The notes beneath the pieces are model-generated. The model was given only the letters and a program-made list of their open reading frames with translations. It ran no database searches and was not told the DNA's origin. A stretch of DNA of 64,000 nt from Luidia sarsii (Eukaryota; Echinodermata; Asteroidea; Paxillosida; Luidiidae), in contig OX465103.1 of assembly GCA_949987565.1 (NCBI GenBank), positions 13,560,774 to 13,624,773 on the forward strand, read 5' to 3'. The position numbers and the translations under genes were made by a program. This document shows, one piece after another, positions 34,446 to 45,200 of the stretch. Position 1 is the first letter of the stretch; every line of letters starts with the position of its first letter.

Positions 34446-36290
34446 ACCAGACAACGTGAAGCCTGCTGAACAGCAGAACTCTACAGGGAGGAGGTAAAAT
34501 GGAAGACCGCGACGAACTAAAAGTGCAAGGGAGGGCAAGATAACTTTGCAACTTAATTCGATTACTGTCCAGCTGGCTGTACAACGCTGTTGCGAGCGAA
34601 GCCGTATTATACGCACCGAAGCCAGACGCAAGGAGGAACTGGCCCAGTTCGGCAGATAACAAAACCACCCGGGTTTGGGCGACATTCCAGACAGAGGATT
34701 GCATCGCCACGTAAGCGCCCAATTCCATAGAGATGTTTAAGCAAAAAACCTTGCTCAGAAAAAGAAAAACACCAATATTGCTAGCCATAGGCCTACTTCA
34801 TTCAATGCCTTTTGGGTTCTCAGCAAAAGAGCGCAGCTTGAACTTTAGCCGGCAAATTTACAAACTGATTTGGGTTAAGTGTTACATAACGTAGGGTTTT
34901 ACTCTCACTGCGGTATGCCATGGAGGAATTCCTCCATGGGTATGCGGACCCGCAGAGAGAGCACAAATATGCTTTGTTGACGGTGCACCGCACCCTTATA
35001 TCGCACAGCTCCATTGACCATTGTGTGGTTGAAGTCGACAAGCTTGAAATTCTCCCGTGCGAGCCCCGACTGGACACGCCCTACCCACCGCACCACCGCC
35101 ACCTCGCAAGGGGACGACCGGAGGCTCGTCAGGCGGCCATTTCCTCATCCTGCTTTCCCATGCCTGACCTAAACATTTGGTCCTCCAGCGGCGATGTGAA
35201 ATCGATCCCATACCTGCTCAAACAGGGAAAATCTGCTAAGCATGGAAATCAGTCCTTGCTGCAAACAAGACTGGCCACTGTATTTCACGATATGTCTTTG
35301 TTTTGTCTTTGCTTTTTAGCATTTCACATGTATCGGGATATCAGATGCTTTACGTAAGTGGGACTTTGGATAGAGCACTGGATTTTACTGAGCAACGTTT
35401 TTTATACTTCATAATATCTGAACCTGTTCACAGAAGGCATGTTACTGCTGACGGAACATGCCATGCAGCGCTGCTACCAATAGCATCAACTCATTGTACG
35501 TGTACAGCGATATTTCATGCGTCAACGAGGTAACAGATTCCGCGCTTGCGCAGTACCCGTAACTAAGGGCATGGAGCTATAGCTCCATGCTTAGACTAAA
35601 GCGTGTGCTTTTTTTCCCGAGTATGAAGCTCAAGATTTCGCAGCCAACTTGCTATGGGCAAACTTTAAAAGGGTGCCGCCTTTAGCACGAAAGTGCCGTG
35701 ACGGAGTCCGTACAACTACTATGTTCTACTTGAAGTCACAGTATTGCTTATCAGGGGAGGGTGGTCACCATTGGTTATTAATATTACTCCTACTTCCGAC
35801 GGTCGGGAGAAAACGCAGACTCTAACTTATACCGGTATAAATTCGCGAATTAGGTCAGATTTTGTCGCCTCAGCTGGAGCTCTGCACGAGTTGCCCACCA
35901 AAATGTAAAGGCCTACCTGTACTGTAGATGTAGTCCCGTATGAATCTTGAATAGATTTACTCCAGAATGCAATAATCCCGTTTCCGTTGAACATCACAGT
36001 CGACTATAACTAAGCGCGAGTGACAGGGAGACCCGCCTACCGACAGAGCTGTCTGCTGCCATCAAGCGGCGAGATGTGGGCAACCAGGGGCCGTCTGCTA
36101 AGTCGACCCATGCATGACCAAGTCGTCTGGGCACGAAACAGCTCGTTTGTTCCTTTTCTGGACAATTCGGTTTCACGTTTGATTCAGGGAGATTGAAAAA
36201 CACGTCTTACCAATTCACAACCAGTCATGAAAATGACTAGATTGACGGATATCGTTCTCTGAACTGCTGTTTGTCGTCTAAACACTGGAT
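34446..36290. other. Unique sequence with one dispersed repeat fragment
   Basis: Positions about 34,708-34,745 (GCGCCCAATTCCATAGAGAT onward) belong to the same dispersed repeat seen near 2,259. A short palindrome GCATACCCATGGAGG/CCTCCATGGGTATGC-like occurs near 34,915-34,945. No gene is supported. Confidence 0.4.
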
Positions 36291-36301
36291 ATAGGTGTAC
36301 G

Positions 36302-36431
36302 CTAGTCCCACTTACTGGGCCGCTAGTACAGCTCCCTTAAACGAGTTTTGAGATTATCTGTCGCACTAGAGCGACAGATAATCTCAAAACTCGTTTAAGG
36401 GAGCTACTAGCGGCCCAGTAAGTGGGACTAG
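36302..36431. repeat. Long palindrome, 63/61-bp arms, flanked by 11-bp direct repeats
   Basis: The left arm 36,302-36,364 and right arm 36,371-36,431 are reverse complements apart from one 2-nt bulge, with a 6-nt loop ACTAGA. TAGGTGTACGC occurs at 36,292-36,302 and 36,429-36,439, a direct repeat overlapping the arm ends. Confidence 0.92.
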
Positions 36432-36439
36432 GTGTACGC

Positions 36440-36610
36440 GGAAGTTAAAGGTTGAATACTTCTTGACCGGTGCCCCCACCCAAGCGAAGATAGTGTACTG
36501 TTTGGGAAGGCCGCCATCTGAGGGCTGGATAGCTCAGGTGGTAAGAGCACTGGTACGCTAAGCCAGATGTCTGGGTTCAAGTCCCAATCTAGTCAAAGTG
36601 TCTAAACTCA
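36440..36610 (+). mobile_element. tRNA-derived SINE with a foldable tRNA body
   Basis: Positions 36,523-36,594 (72 nt) fold as a cloverleaf. The acceptor GGCTGGA pairs with TCTAGTC (with GU pairs), the D arm is GCTC/GAGC, the anticodon stem is CTGGT/GCCAG and the T arm is TGGG/CCCA with TTCAAGT. The anticodon loop lacks the invariant T33. A conserved upstream head (CCCCCACCCAAGCGAAG..., TTTGGGAAGGCC) is shared with copies at 38.5, 38.9 and 61.1 kb, so this is a SINE, not a tRNA gene. The A-box side resembles tRNA-Lys. Confidence 0.75.
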
Positions 36611-36817
36611 AAAAGGAAAAACGTGGGTTTCAGATACATCTTTGCTTGACTTCCATCTCTAATATATTTCATATAACTCATAAAATAATACAATATACAA
36701 CTATTTTCTTTCAGGGGTAAACAAGTCACAAATAAAATATACAACTGTTGTTTCAACTAGTCCAGAATAAAAACGGGACTGAACAAATGGATCATACATC
36801 ATAATCTTTATTTCAAA

Positions 36818-37460
36818 AATTAGGAGGGCCTGATGTTTCGATCCTAGCAGGACCTTTCTCACTCACATTTTGCCTCTGAGAAAGGTCCTGCTAGGATCGA
36901 AACATTAGCCCTCTAATTTTTAGGCGTGTCCGCACTGGACTTATTTTTTACCGAGCCTGTGGGTAACATTCCAATTGGTAAATCTTCCCGGCATCCGCAC
37001 TTGAATTTTTCGACCCGGGTAAACTAACCGAGACGATCGGTAAAACTAACTGACTCATGTACATGTGCATGTACTCTAAGTACACAAACACGTTGTTACC
37101 CTGCGCCCACACAAGTCTTGCATACAGTAACGTAACGTACGGGGCGCCGGATGTGGTTTTTTACCGAGTCGTTTACCGAGACGTCGTGTCCGGATTGGAC
37201 TTTTCGACTCAGTTAAACTGACCTGGTCAATTTAACCGGGCAGAAGTTGGTCGGTTAAACTACCCACTGGAGTCGGGTAAGTTACCTGGGAGGAAAACTT
37301 CCTGGGCTGTCCGCACTGGACTTAAAATGGTCAATTTACCCATTTGCTCGGTTAGTTCACCCATTTTAAGTCCAGTGCGGACGCGGCTTTAGATACATGT
37401 ATTCGCATTTTGATAATTTTAGTCAGTGGGCAGTTTGCAAAATTTTTGCATATTACATAA
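36818..37460 (+). mobile_element. Palindromic retroposon-like element, split by a nested MITE
   Basis: Arms at about 36,824-36,921 (AATTAGGAGGGCCTGATGTTT ... GGATCGAAACATTAGCCCTC) are followed, after a 470-bp insertion, by the family tail (TAATTTTAGTCAGTGGGCAG...) at 37,405-37,460. The tail is in its expected order, so one element was interrupted by another. Confidence 0.75.
36923..37388. mobile_element. MITE, about 465 bp, TIR GTCCGCACTGGACTTA, nested
   Basis: The left end reads GGCGTGTCCGCACTGGACTT and the right end its near inverse (TAAGTCCAGTGCGGACGCGGC). TTTA-like flanks are on both sides. Inside, the GTCCG...TGGACTT motif recurs at about 37,188 and 37,308, and the last about 95 bp form a further palindrome. 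No coding sequence is present. Confidence 0.78.
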
Positions 37461-37783
37461 TGTACTTCATATATTTCATAATAGACTTTGCTTTCTACAT
37501 TGTCCATCACTGAACATGAATATGGCCTTGGAAAGTTGTTTGTACCACAATTTGTTTCTAAAAAGGAGTTACGGTTAATGGTGAAGACTTTTACTCAGAT
37601 CAAAATTCACAGCACTGGTGGTGTTGCTGCGCGACAGACCCTCCGAATATGCAGCACCACTACTGTTTTTCTTTTCAGCCAACCACTAAACAATATGCAG
37701 CCTGACAAAAGCCACACAGGGGTCCAATAGTGGAATTTGACTTGTACACATAGCATTCTCTCATTAATTTATTTTAAAGGTTA

Positions 37784-37958
37784 ATCTTAAAATTTAGTGG
37801 GCCTGACGTTTCGATCCTAGCAGGACCTTTCTCAAAGGCAGAGTGACTCTGCCTTTGAGAAAGGTCCTGCTAGGATCGAAACGTCAGGCCCACTAAATTT
37901 TAAGATTTGTATTTTGGTAATTTTAGTCAGTAAGCAGTTTGCAACATTTTTGTATATC
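37784..37958 (+). mobile_element. Palindromic retroposon-like element, full copy, 13-bp TSD
   Basis: Arms of about 60 bp (TCTTAAAATTTAGTGGGCCT... and the inverse) meet at GGCAGAGTGACTCTGCC. The tail ends GTATATCAC. Flanks TTATTTTAAAGGT and TTATTTCAAAGGT form a 13-bp target duplication with one mismatch. Confidence 0.85.
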
Positions 37959-37965
37959 ACCTTAT

Positions 37966-38484
37966 TTCAAAGGTATTTGTTGGTTCCAATTGTTTGTCGA
38001 TTTTGGAAGATGACACACTTTTCAAAAATACCCTTGTCGTGGTCATGGGACACGTAAGAGTGGCCACGTGTGAAGTGGCTATTGGTGAGGTCTTGATGAG
38101 TAAGGTCAATGGTCTGAATACACTTGGTTCGAAATGGTACACCACACAAGTAACTTGCACCTGAAAGCCTTAACAGTGCAAAGTCTCTCATATTTGCAAT
38201 GTTTGGACTTGCATCTTTTTTGATGATGAAAACACAGAAACACAAGGGAAACTTCATGAACATTTTGTGAGAGCCGAGCTTAGCTGCATCATATTCTGCA
38301 GACACACAAGAAAATAGAATTACATCAACTATTTCTGCCATTCTGAAGACCAGACAAAAAGAAGTACATGAACTAGATTGCTTTTTAAACAAACTGACGG
38401 CACTATCAGGCTCAAGCGGATGATAAACGAATAAATAAATAAATAATACTGGATGAAAACTTCCCAGCCAATTTTCTTCCGGCT
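37966..38484. other. Unexplained 141-codon minus-strand open frame
   Basis: An open frame at 38,392-37,967 (minus) is longer than chance neighbours and not low complexity. I recognise no family, and it ends next to a mobile element. It may be a remnant of a cellular or element gene, or chance. Confidence 0.2.
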
Positions 38485-38770
38485 GTAGCCAGGTTTACAA
38501 CAATTGGTTGTTTGCATCTGAATGAGAGCAGGGAGGTGATCCCTGGAGATATGCGGCAGTCAATGGTTGAATTGCTTCTGACTGGTGCCACCACCCCGGC
38601 AAAGACAAGCAGACTTCTTGGGGAGGCCTAAATCTAAGGCCTGGACAACACAGATGGTAAAAACCAGAGGTCATGGGTTCGAGTCCCGGTCCAGTCTGTA
38701 GTTCAGCTGGAATGTCAAACTAGAGGCTGGGGTTCAAATCCCACCAAAGTCAATTCAGTCTGAATTTCAA
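38485..38770 (+). mobile_element. tRNA-derived SINE, copy 2, with two B boxes
   Basis: The head (AGCCAGGTTTACAACAATTGG, GATATGCGGCAGTCAATGG, CCACCACCCCGGCAAAG) matches the 61.1-kb copy. The tRNA-like part has an eroded A box but a good B box (GGTTCGAGTCCC) and the end GGTCCAGTC. A second B-box-like GGGGTTCAAATCCC follows about 50 nt later. Confidence 0.7.
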
Positions 38771-38874
38771 ACAAGAAAAAAAAACCCAAAAGGGAAAGAA
38801 AAGCCAATAAAAACTGACTTGGAATTCAAGAAAAAGTCATTAAACAAAAATTACTGGTACCTAGAAAAGGATTT

Positions 38875-39105
38875 CAACCTAGGCCTCAGGTTTCACGTAA
38901 AGGTACAATCGTTCATGTTCCAGCACTCTACCACCTGAGCTATCCAGCCCATTGACAAGGGCTTCCCTGACTGCTCAACCGAAATTGCTTGGGTGGGGGT
39001 GCCTGACATGTAAACCATTGACTGCTGTATATCCCCACTCCCCTACATCCATTCACATGAAAACGCCAGCAAATTAACAAACCTGGCTACAGCAATTCAC
39101 GGTTA
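38875..39105 (-). mobile_element. tRNA-derived SINE, copy 3 (minus strand)
   Basis: Read on minus it begins at the head (GCTGTAGCCAGGTTTG, ATATACAGCAGTCAATGG, CACCCCCACCCAAGC) and continues to GGGCTGGATAGCTCAGGTGG. It lies between the BDP1 polyadenylation signal and copy 2. Confidence 0.72.
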
Positions 39106-39132
39106 ATGTAAAGTAGATGCAGCTTTTCAGAT

Positions 39133-39138
39133 TTTATT
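39133..39138 (-). terminator. Polyadenylation signal AATAAA downstream of BDP1
   Basis: A canonical AATAAA on the minus strand lies about 105 nt after the BDP1 stop codon. It is the first such hexamer after the stop, so it is the likely 3' end signal. No cleavage site evidence is available from sequence alone. Confidence 0.5.
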
Positions 39139-39242
39139 GGTCCTTGGATGGACATTTTCTACTTTCCTTTCTGCTGTTTGCTGAAGATAGGAGAGAGTTA
39201 CGGCCGTGCAAGCCTCGATAATTTGCCTTCTGGTCGCCTCTC

Positions 39243-42200
39243 TCATTCTACGATCATTTCTGTTGCAATCTGCGTGATGATCTCCTCGTTGATGGCCACC
39301 TCCATGTTTGCTCCCACGTCTGCCCCGGCCACCCCCTGCTCGTACGTCATCTGCTCCAAGATCTCCCGGGCGGTCAGGTGCTCCTCGGTGACGTGACCCA
39401 CCACGACCTGGTCCGCTCCACTCTCGCCGGGGGGCGAGCGCTGCCGGCTGGCCGGGGGCGGCTGAGTGGGAGGGACAAAGGCCTCCTCGCTCTCCCGGCT
39501 CCTCTCCCTCTCCTCCTCCTCGTCCTCCTCGTCAAAGACCGTGGTGGGGATGTCCACCTCGTGGCCGACCGTCTCGTCCCTCAGCAGCCAGTCCGTGTCC
39601 GTGTCGCTGGACATGTGGCTGACCTTCAGAAGAGCCTCGTAGGGGCTGCCGTTCGGCGGGCCGCCGTCCCGGGGGAACTCGCCGTGGTCTTCAGCCGAGG
39701 GCTCGCCGACTTGCTGCGGAACTTCGGCGGCAGGCGCCGTCTGCTGGAGCGGCAACTCGTGCTGGAGCAGGAGCTGAGCCGGGTCCGAGTGCTGAGCAAT
39801 GCCTGTCGGCGGGTCCACAGTGATGGCTTGGGTCACGGCCTGGCTCAATGCGGCGTCCACGGGTGCCGGGACGGGGGGCTGGGGTCCGGCCATCCGCTGA
39901 GGCTGGGCGCTGGGTGACATGACCACGACCTTGTTGGACCCGCTGCGGGGCGTCAGCGCCACGGGCTCCCCTGAACGCTCCCTTTTCCGCCCCTGTGGGT
40001 GCAGCGACGACGACGCCACCAGGATGTGGGGACTCCTCGCTGGAGATGCATTCACCTGCTGCTGCTGCTGCTGAGATGCAGCGGACGTCGTTCCAGTCAG
40101 GGCCAGGGGGAGTATAGTCACCCGCTGCTGACCAGCCGGCGACTGCAGGGAGGCTGTTGATGGCGTCTGGCCGGCACCCGTGCCCGGACTGTGGGTGGCG
40201 GTCAGCGAGGCCGTCCTGACCATCACCCGGGGAGTGGTCATCGGATTCTGGAACCGGGGACGCTGGGCAGCAGAGCTGGGCCGGGTCTGCTGGGCACCCG
40301 AGAAGGAGGCGGAGGCCGAGGCGGCGGAGATAGGCGAGGTAGGCCCGGGTTGCACGGGCACCTGGATGATATTCTGGGTGCCGTCCGGCGAGGAGATGAC
40401 GAAGATGTGGACCGACTTCCTGGCCCCGTCGCCGGGCGAGGCCCGCGGGCCGGCCACCGTCCCACGCCCGGCGGCGCCCGGCGACACCCCGGCCGGGCCC
40501 GGGGCGGGTTTCGGGCTGGGCACGGTGAAGACGAACCTCCCCTTTGGCGTGGTGATGGTGCTGATGCCGCGGCTTCCCGGGGAGGGCGTCCCGTGGACGA
40601 CCCGAGGGGCCGGCCCCGGCGCGGCGCAGCGGCTCGTCGAGGGCCCGGCCGGATGCGGGGTCGGGACTGAGGCGCCCGGCATGTACGGCGGGAAGGTGGG
40701 CCCCCCGGCCGCCTGCCTCTTCCTGGCCAGGGCGGCGGCGTTCTCCCGGCCCAGGCGCTCCATGTAGCCCAGGGCGTAGGCCTGCTCGGCCGGCAGGCCC
40801 TCGGCGGTCTGGGGCGGCCGGCGCGGAGCCCGGCGCCGGGGCCGGGGCTCCTCCACGGTGAAGGAAGTCCTGAAGCGAGGCTGGCGGCCCGAGCGGGTGG
40901 GCTGGCTCAGGATGCTCTCCATGTCCACCTCCTCCTCCTCGCTGCCCTCGCTGGGACGGCCCTGGACAGGGCCCCCGGCGGACTCCGCCGCTGGCTCCCC
41001 CCCGGCCTCCCCCGCCCTGGAGCCCGCCTCCGTGCCGACTGACTCCCCGTCCGAGTCCGACGCTCCCTGGTCGTAATCTGCCGAGGCAAACAACGGACAA
41101 GTACGTCACACACACACACACACATACACACACACTCACAGGCTTTCTGTAATCTGTCGGGTAAAGTAGATGTCACACACACAGACCATGCAGAGCCTGC
41201 TGTTCCTGAGAAGCTAGAGCCATATTCATAAAAGACTGGTCATCCGACCCCGCCCCTGGCTACAACCTTCCTGGAAAGCCTGGTCATCAAATGATCTTTC
41301 TCAAAGGCCTTCTGTCTTTGAGAAAGGTCCTGCTCGGATTAAAACTTTTTATATTTGCATTTTGGGACATTTTAGTCAGAAAACAGTTTGCAACGTTCTT
41401 GCACATCACTGTGGATAAACGATGAGATTTACTTCAGTGGTCTCCAAATGTACCTTGGTCTTCGTCTCTCTTCCTGCTCCTTGTCCTGGCGTTGCCCCGG
41501 CCTCTGCCCCTGCCTCGGCCTCTGCCTCTGCCCCTGCCTCTGCCTCTGCCAGCCGTCTTCTTCCCGTTCTTGCCCTGCGCCTTGCCGCTCAAGTGATTCT
41601 CCGTCTCCGAGTCGGAGCTGGCCTCCAGCTTGAAGAGGGAAATGTCAAAGTGCTGCCTCTCTCCTTGTTTGTTTGTTTTCAAATAAAAGAAGAAGAAGAG
41701 GAAGATGAATTTTTTTTTAAAGGCACAATTGAAGAGAACGCCCTGATCTTCAGTTCCATCCAAGGAGCCTGCAGTGCATTTGAGAAGTCACAACCAAGAA
41801 GTGGCTCGGCTGTTTCAAATTTGGCTCCTGCAATGTGAACACTGGCGTCCTTTATCATCCCAGTCTCACTCTATCCTACATGTAATAATACTACCGATTC
41901 CTTATACAGCGCATTTTAGGACTGGAAGAACTCTCAATGCGCTTCGTATACCGATTATCAACTAGCAATTAAAGGCAACTCCAAAAACTGATGAAATATA
42001 AATGACAAATAAATTATTAAAATAACCCTATAAACAGAGAAGATTCGAGATGGGGTTTTGAACTTTGTAGATCTTTTTTGGGGGTTTAGGGAGCGGAGAT
42101 CAGCAGGGAGGGGGTTCCAAAGTATTGGAACGCTGTAGGCCAAAGAAAGGAAATTGAAATCAAATGACTGTGACCCAAGCTGGAATTTGGGCCGAGGACA

Positions 42201-45200
42201 AGTACTGGTAGTCTCAAGTTCTTTGCTAGTTTATTCCGTAAGTGCGGAGACTCAAATAACCAGATCACAATCAAGATATAATGAAATAACGAACGTGTGA
42301 GTTGTGCGATAACCTTGCCGCTATCCCAAACCAAGTCAAATGAATCAGTATCACATTCATGTTTATTTATATTAAGTTATCACTTAATGTGCCAGTCCTT
42401 TCCCTATTAATTTTGCCTATTAATTCTTTGTGGTGTCCATTCTGAGCATATTGTTGGTTGATGCTGTGGAAAAAGAACTAAACTAAACTAAACTAAAATT
42501 TAGTGGGCCTGACGTTTCGATCCTAGCAGGACCTTCAGGACCTTCCTTTGAGAAAGGTCCTGCTAGGATCTGATCAAAACGTCAGGCCCACTAAATTTTA
42601 AGATTTACATTTTGGTTATTTTAGTCGGTAAGCATATCACCTAAACTAAACTAAAGTAAAAATAAAAATCATGAATATAATTGAAATTACCTGGGAGAGT
42701 CAAACTGATTCTTGGTGATGGTCACCAAGATGCGTCCCCTAGAATGACGGCAAAGATGTTACAAGACACACGGGGGGGGGGGATGGAACACTTACTGATG
42801 GCCTTGTCCAGACGCTGTCGATTGACCCGCTCCTCGCGCTTGAACTTGTTCTTGATCTGCTGCCGGGTGCGCTTGGGGAACATGGCGTTGATCATGCTGA
42901 AGTCCGTGCCCACGGCGCTGAGCGCTCGGTAGAACTTGGCCGTGTCTGCGGTTCGCCGGCAAAAAGAAAACCGCCACAAGCACCCGGGAGAGAAGACGAG
43001 AGAAGTCTATGAGCAAAAGGGTTTCAGCCGGCGTGCCATCCCAAACTGGTTTTTTTACTACTGGCCAACTGCTACTGATTGAAATGGTTGGTGTGGGGTT
43101 CTGTGGGGTACCTTTGGCGTTCCAGGCCGTGGTGTGGGTCCTCTTGCGGAAGCTGGCGTAGGTGGTGTGGGAGGCCTCTTCCTGGATGATGTCATTATCT
43201 GACACGTGCATGGTCTTGGCCGGAGAGGAATCCTTCACAAGACTGGGAAGAAACGGAGACAGTAAAGACAATGAAGTCAGAGATAAAACAGAGAGGCAGA
43301 GGCAGAGGCAACCAGAGTCAGAATCAGAACCAGATCCAGAGTCAGAGCCAGAACCAGTAATAGAACCAGGCCATAGACCCAACCCATAGGTCAGGCCATA
43401 GAACAAGCCATAGATCAAGCCATGGACCAGTCCACAGACCCAGGACATAGACCAGGCCATAGACCAGTCCACAGACCCAAGCCATAGACCAGGCCATAGA
43501 CCAGTCCACAGACCCAAGCCATAGACCAAGCCATATACCAAGCCATGGACCTAGCCATAGATCAAGCCATAGATCAAGCCATAGATCAAGCCATAGACCA
43601 AGTCATAGACCAGGCCACAGACCAAGCTATAGACCGAGCCATAGACCAAGCCATAGACCAAGCCATGGACCAGCCATAGATCAAGCCATAGATCAAGCCA
43701 TAGATCAAGCCATAGATCAAGCCATAGACCAAGTCATAGACCAGGCCACAGACCAAGCTATAGACCAAGCCATAGATCAAGCCATGGACCAGGCCATAGA
43801 TCAAGCCACGGACCAGGCCATAGACCCAAGCCATAGACCAAGCCATAGACCAAGCCATAGACCAAGCCAGAGACCAAAGCCAGAGACCAAGCCAGAAACC
43901 AAGAGGAGATGAGGCACCTGCTGTTGTCCAAGATGATGGAGCCGTCAGGGCCAATCTTGACCTGCGGAGCAAAGGGGTCCACGTCCTCCTCCTTCTCCTC
44001 CTCCTCCTCCTCGTTCTCAGAGTTGTGGGCGCTGTTGTTGACAGAGCTGCATCAGGAATAGGAAAAGGAAAAACAGAAAAGAAAAGAAAAAGAGGTTGAC
44101 TCTGCATATTTGTGGGAATGGAGACTGTAAGGGGTGTGTGAATCGGTCGCATGATGGCAGTTGCAATTGTCTACACTCTTGGTCAAAACAAATAAAAAGC
44201 AGAGAGAAAAAAAGCAAGGCAACTTACTTGTTGGCGCTGACAACGTGCTCAGTCATGATGGGCCTAGGAAACCTCTTCTCCTTGGCCACGGCGGTGTTCC
44301 TGAAAGGAGAACGGTCGAGAACTCAGCTGATTTCAGAAGCAAACTCGTCCGCTTTTTTATAAAACCAGATCATGAATACCGACGAACGAGACACGCTGCA
44401 TTGCAGCCTTCTCGTTTCGGTTGTAATGTGATTGTAGTAATTGAAGTGATACAAAAATGTCGCATCCTGCTCACTGACAAAAAAACAAACTGAAAATCTA
44501 AAAAAAAAAAAAAAAAGTCTTAATTCATGGGATCACTTGGCCTACCATCCTACCCAAAGTTCACTCATTGTTTCATGCTGAGCACAGAAGAGTGGAATAC
44601 AAGACAAAAGCAATTGACATTACGTCACAGTGTGGTTTGTAATCCTGTTTACACAAGGGAGACTTAGCAGTTTTTCACACTTAACTGGCTCTATGAAATT
44701 GGGCCCAGGCTGCCAGCCAGTGTTAAAATTGAATTGAATGCGAAGCAACCGATATTTGGAAAAAAAAGGCAAACGCAATGAGCATCATAGTCAGCTACGA
44801 GTGGCAATCTGGATTGAACCAATGACAAATGTGACCCGGCACAGCATAATGAGGAATAACCCCACTTTTGAAATGTTGAGGTTTTCTAATGATGTGAAAG
44901 AGTATACCATTAGCTTTCAAATAATATCAAAATATAATATCCTCTTATACTTAAAATTTCCGAAAATAAAAAAAAAGAAAATTGATTTGTAATCGAATTG
45001 TGGAGATACTTTGACTTCAGGTGTTGTTTACTCAAAAAGTATTTTGGAGGGATATTCCTCATGTCGTTGTGCCGGGTCACAAATGTTCATTCTTGGCAGG
45101 TTTTCTTGCTCAACGGCTCTATGTTATTGCCCCCTCCCTCCCCGGTTCTTAAAGGGGCACTCCACAACATTTGCAAACCGCGCTCTCCCGCTGTTTTTCC

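Noticed and set aside
36523..36594. Functional tRNA gene
   Set aside because: It folds, but the anticodon loop lacks T33, no T-run terminator follows closely, and the same head-plus-tRNA unit recurs elsewhere, so it is a SINE copy.
40180..40767. 195-codon plus-strand frame inside the last BDP1 exon
   Set aside because: GC-rich shadow of the BDP1 coding frame on the opposite strand.
42722..42979. Minus-strand frame read as a separate small gene
   Set aside because: It is BDP1 exon 8 (second half of the SANT domain) plus flanking intron.
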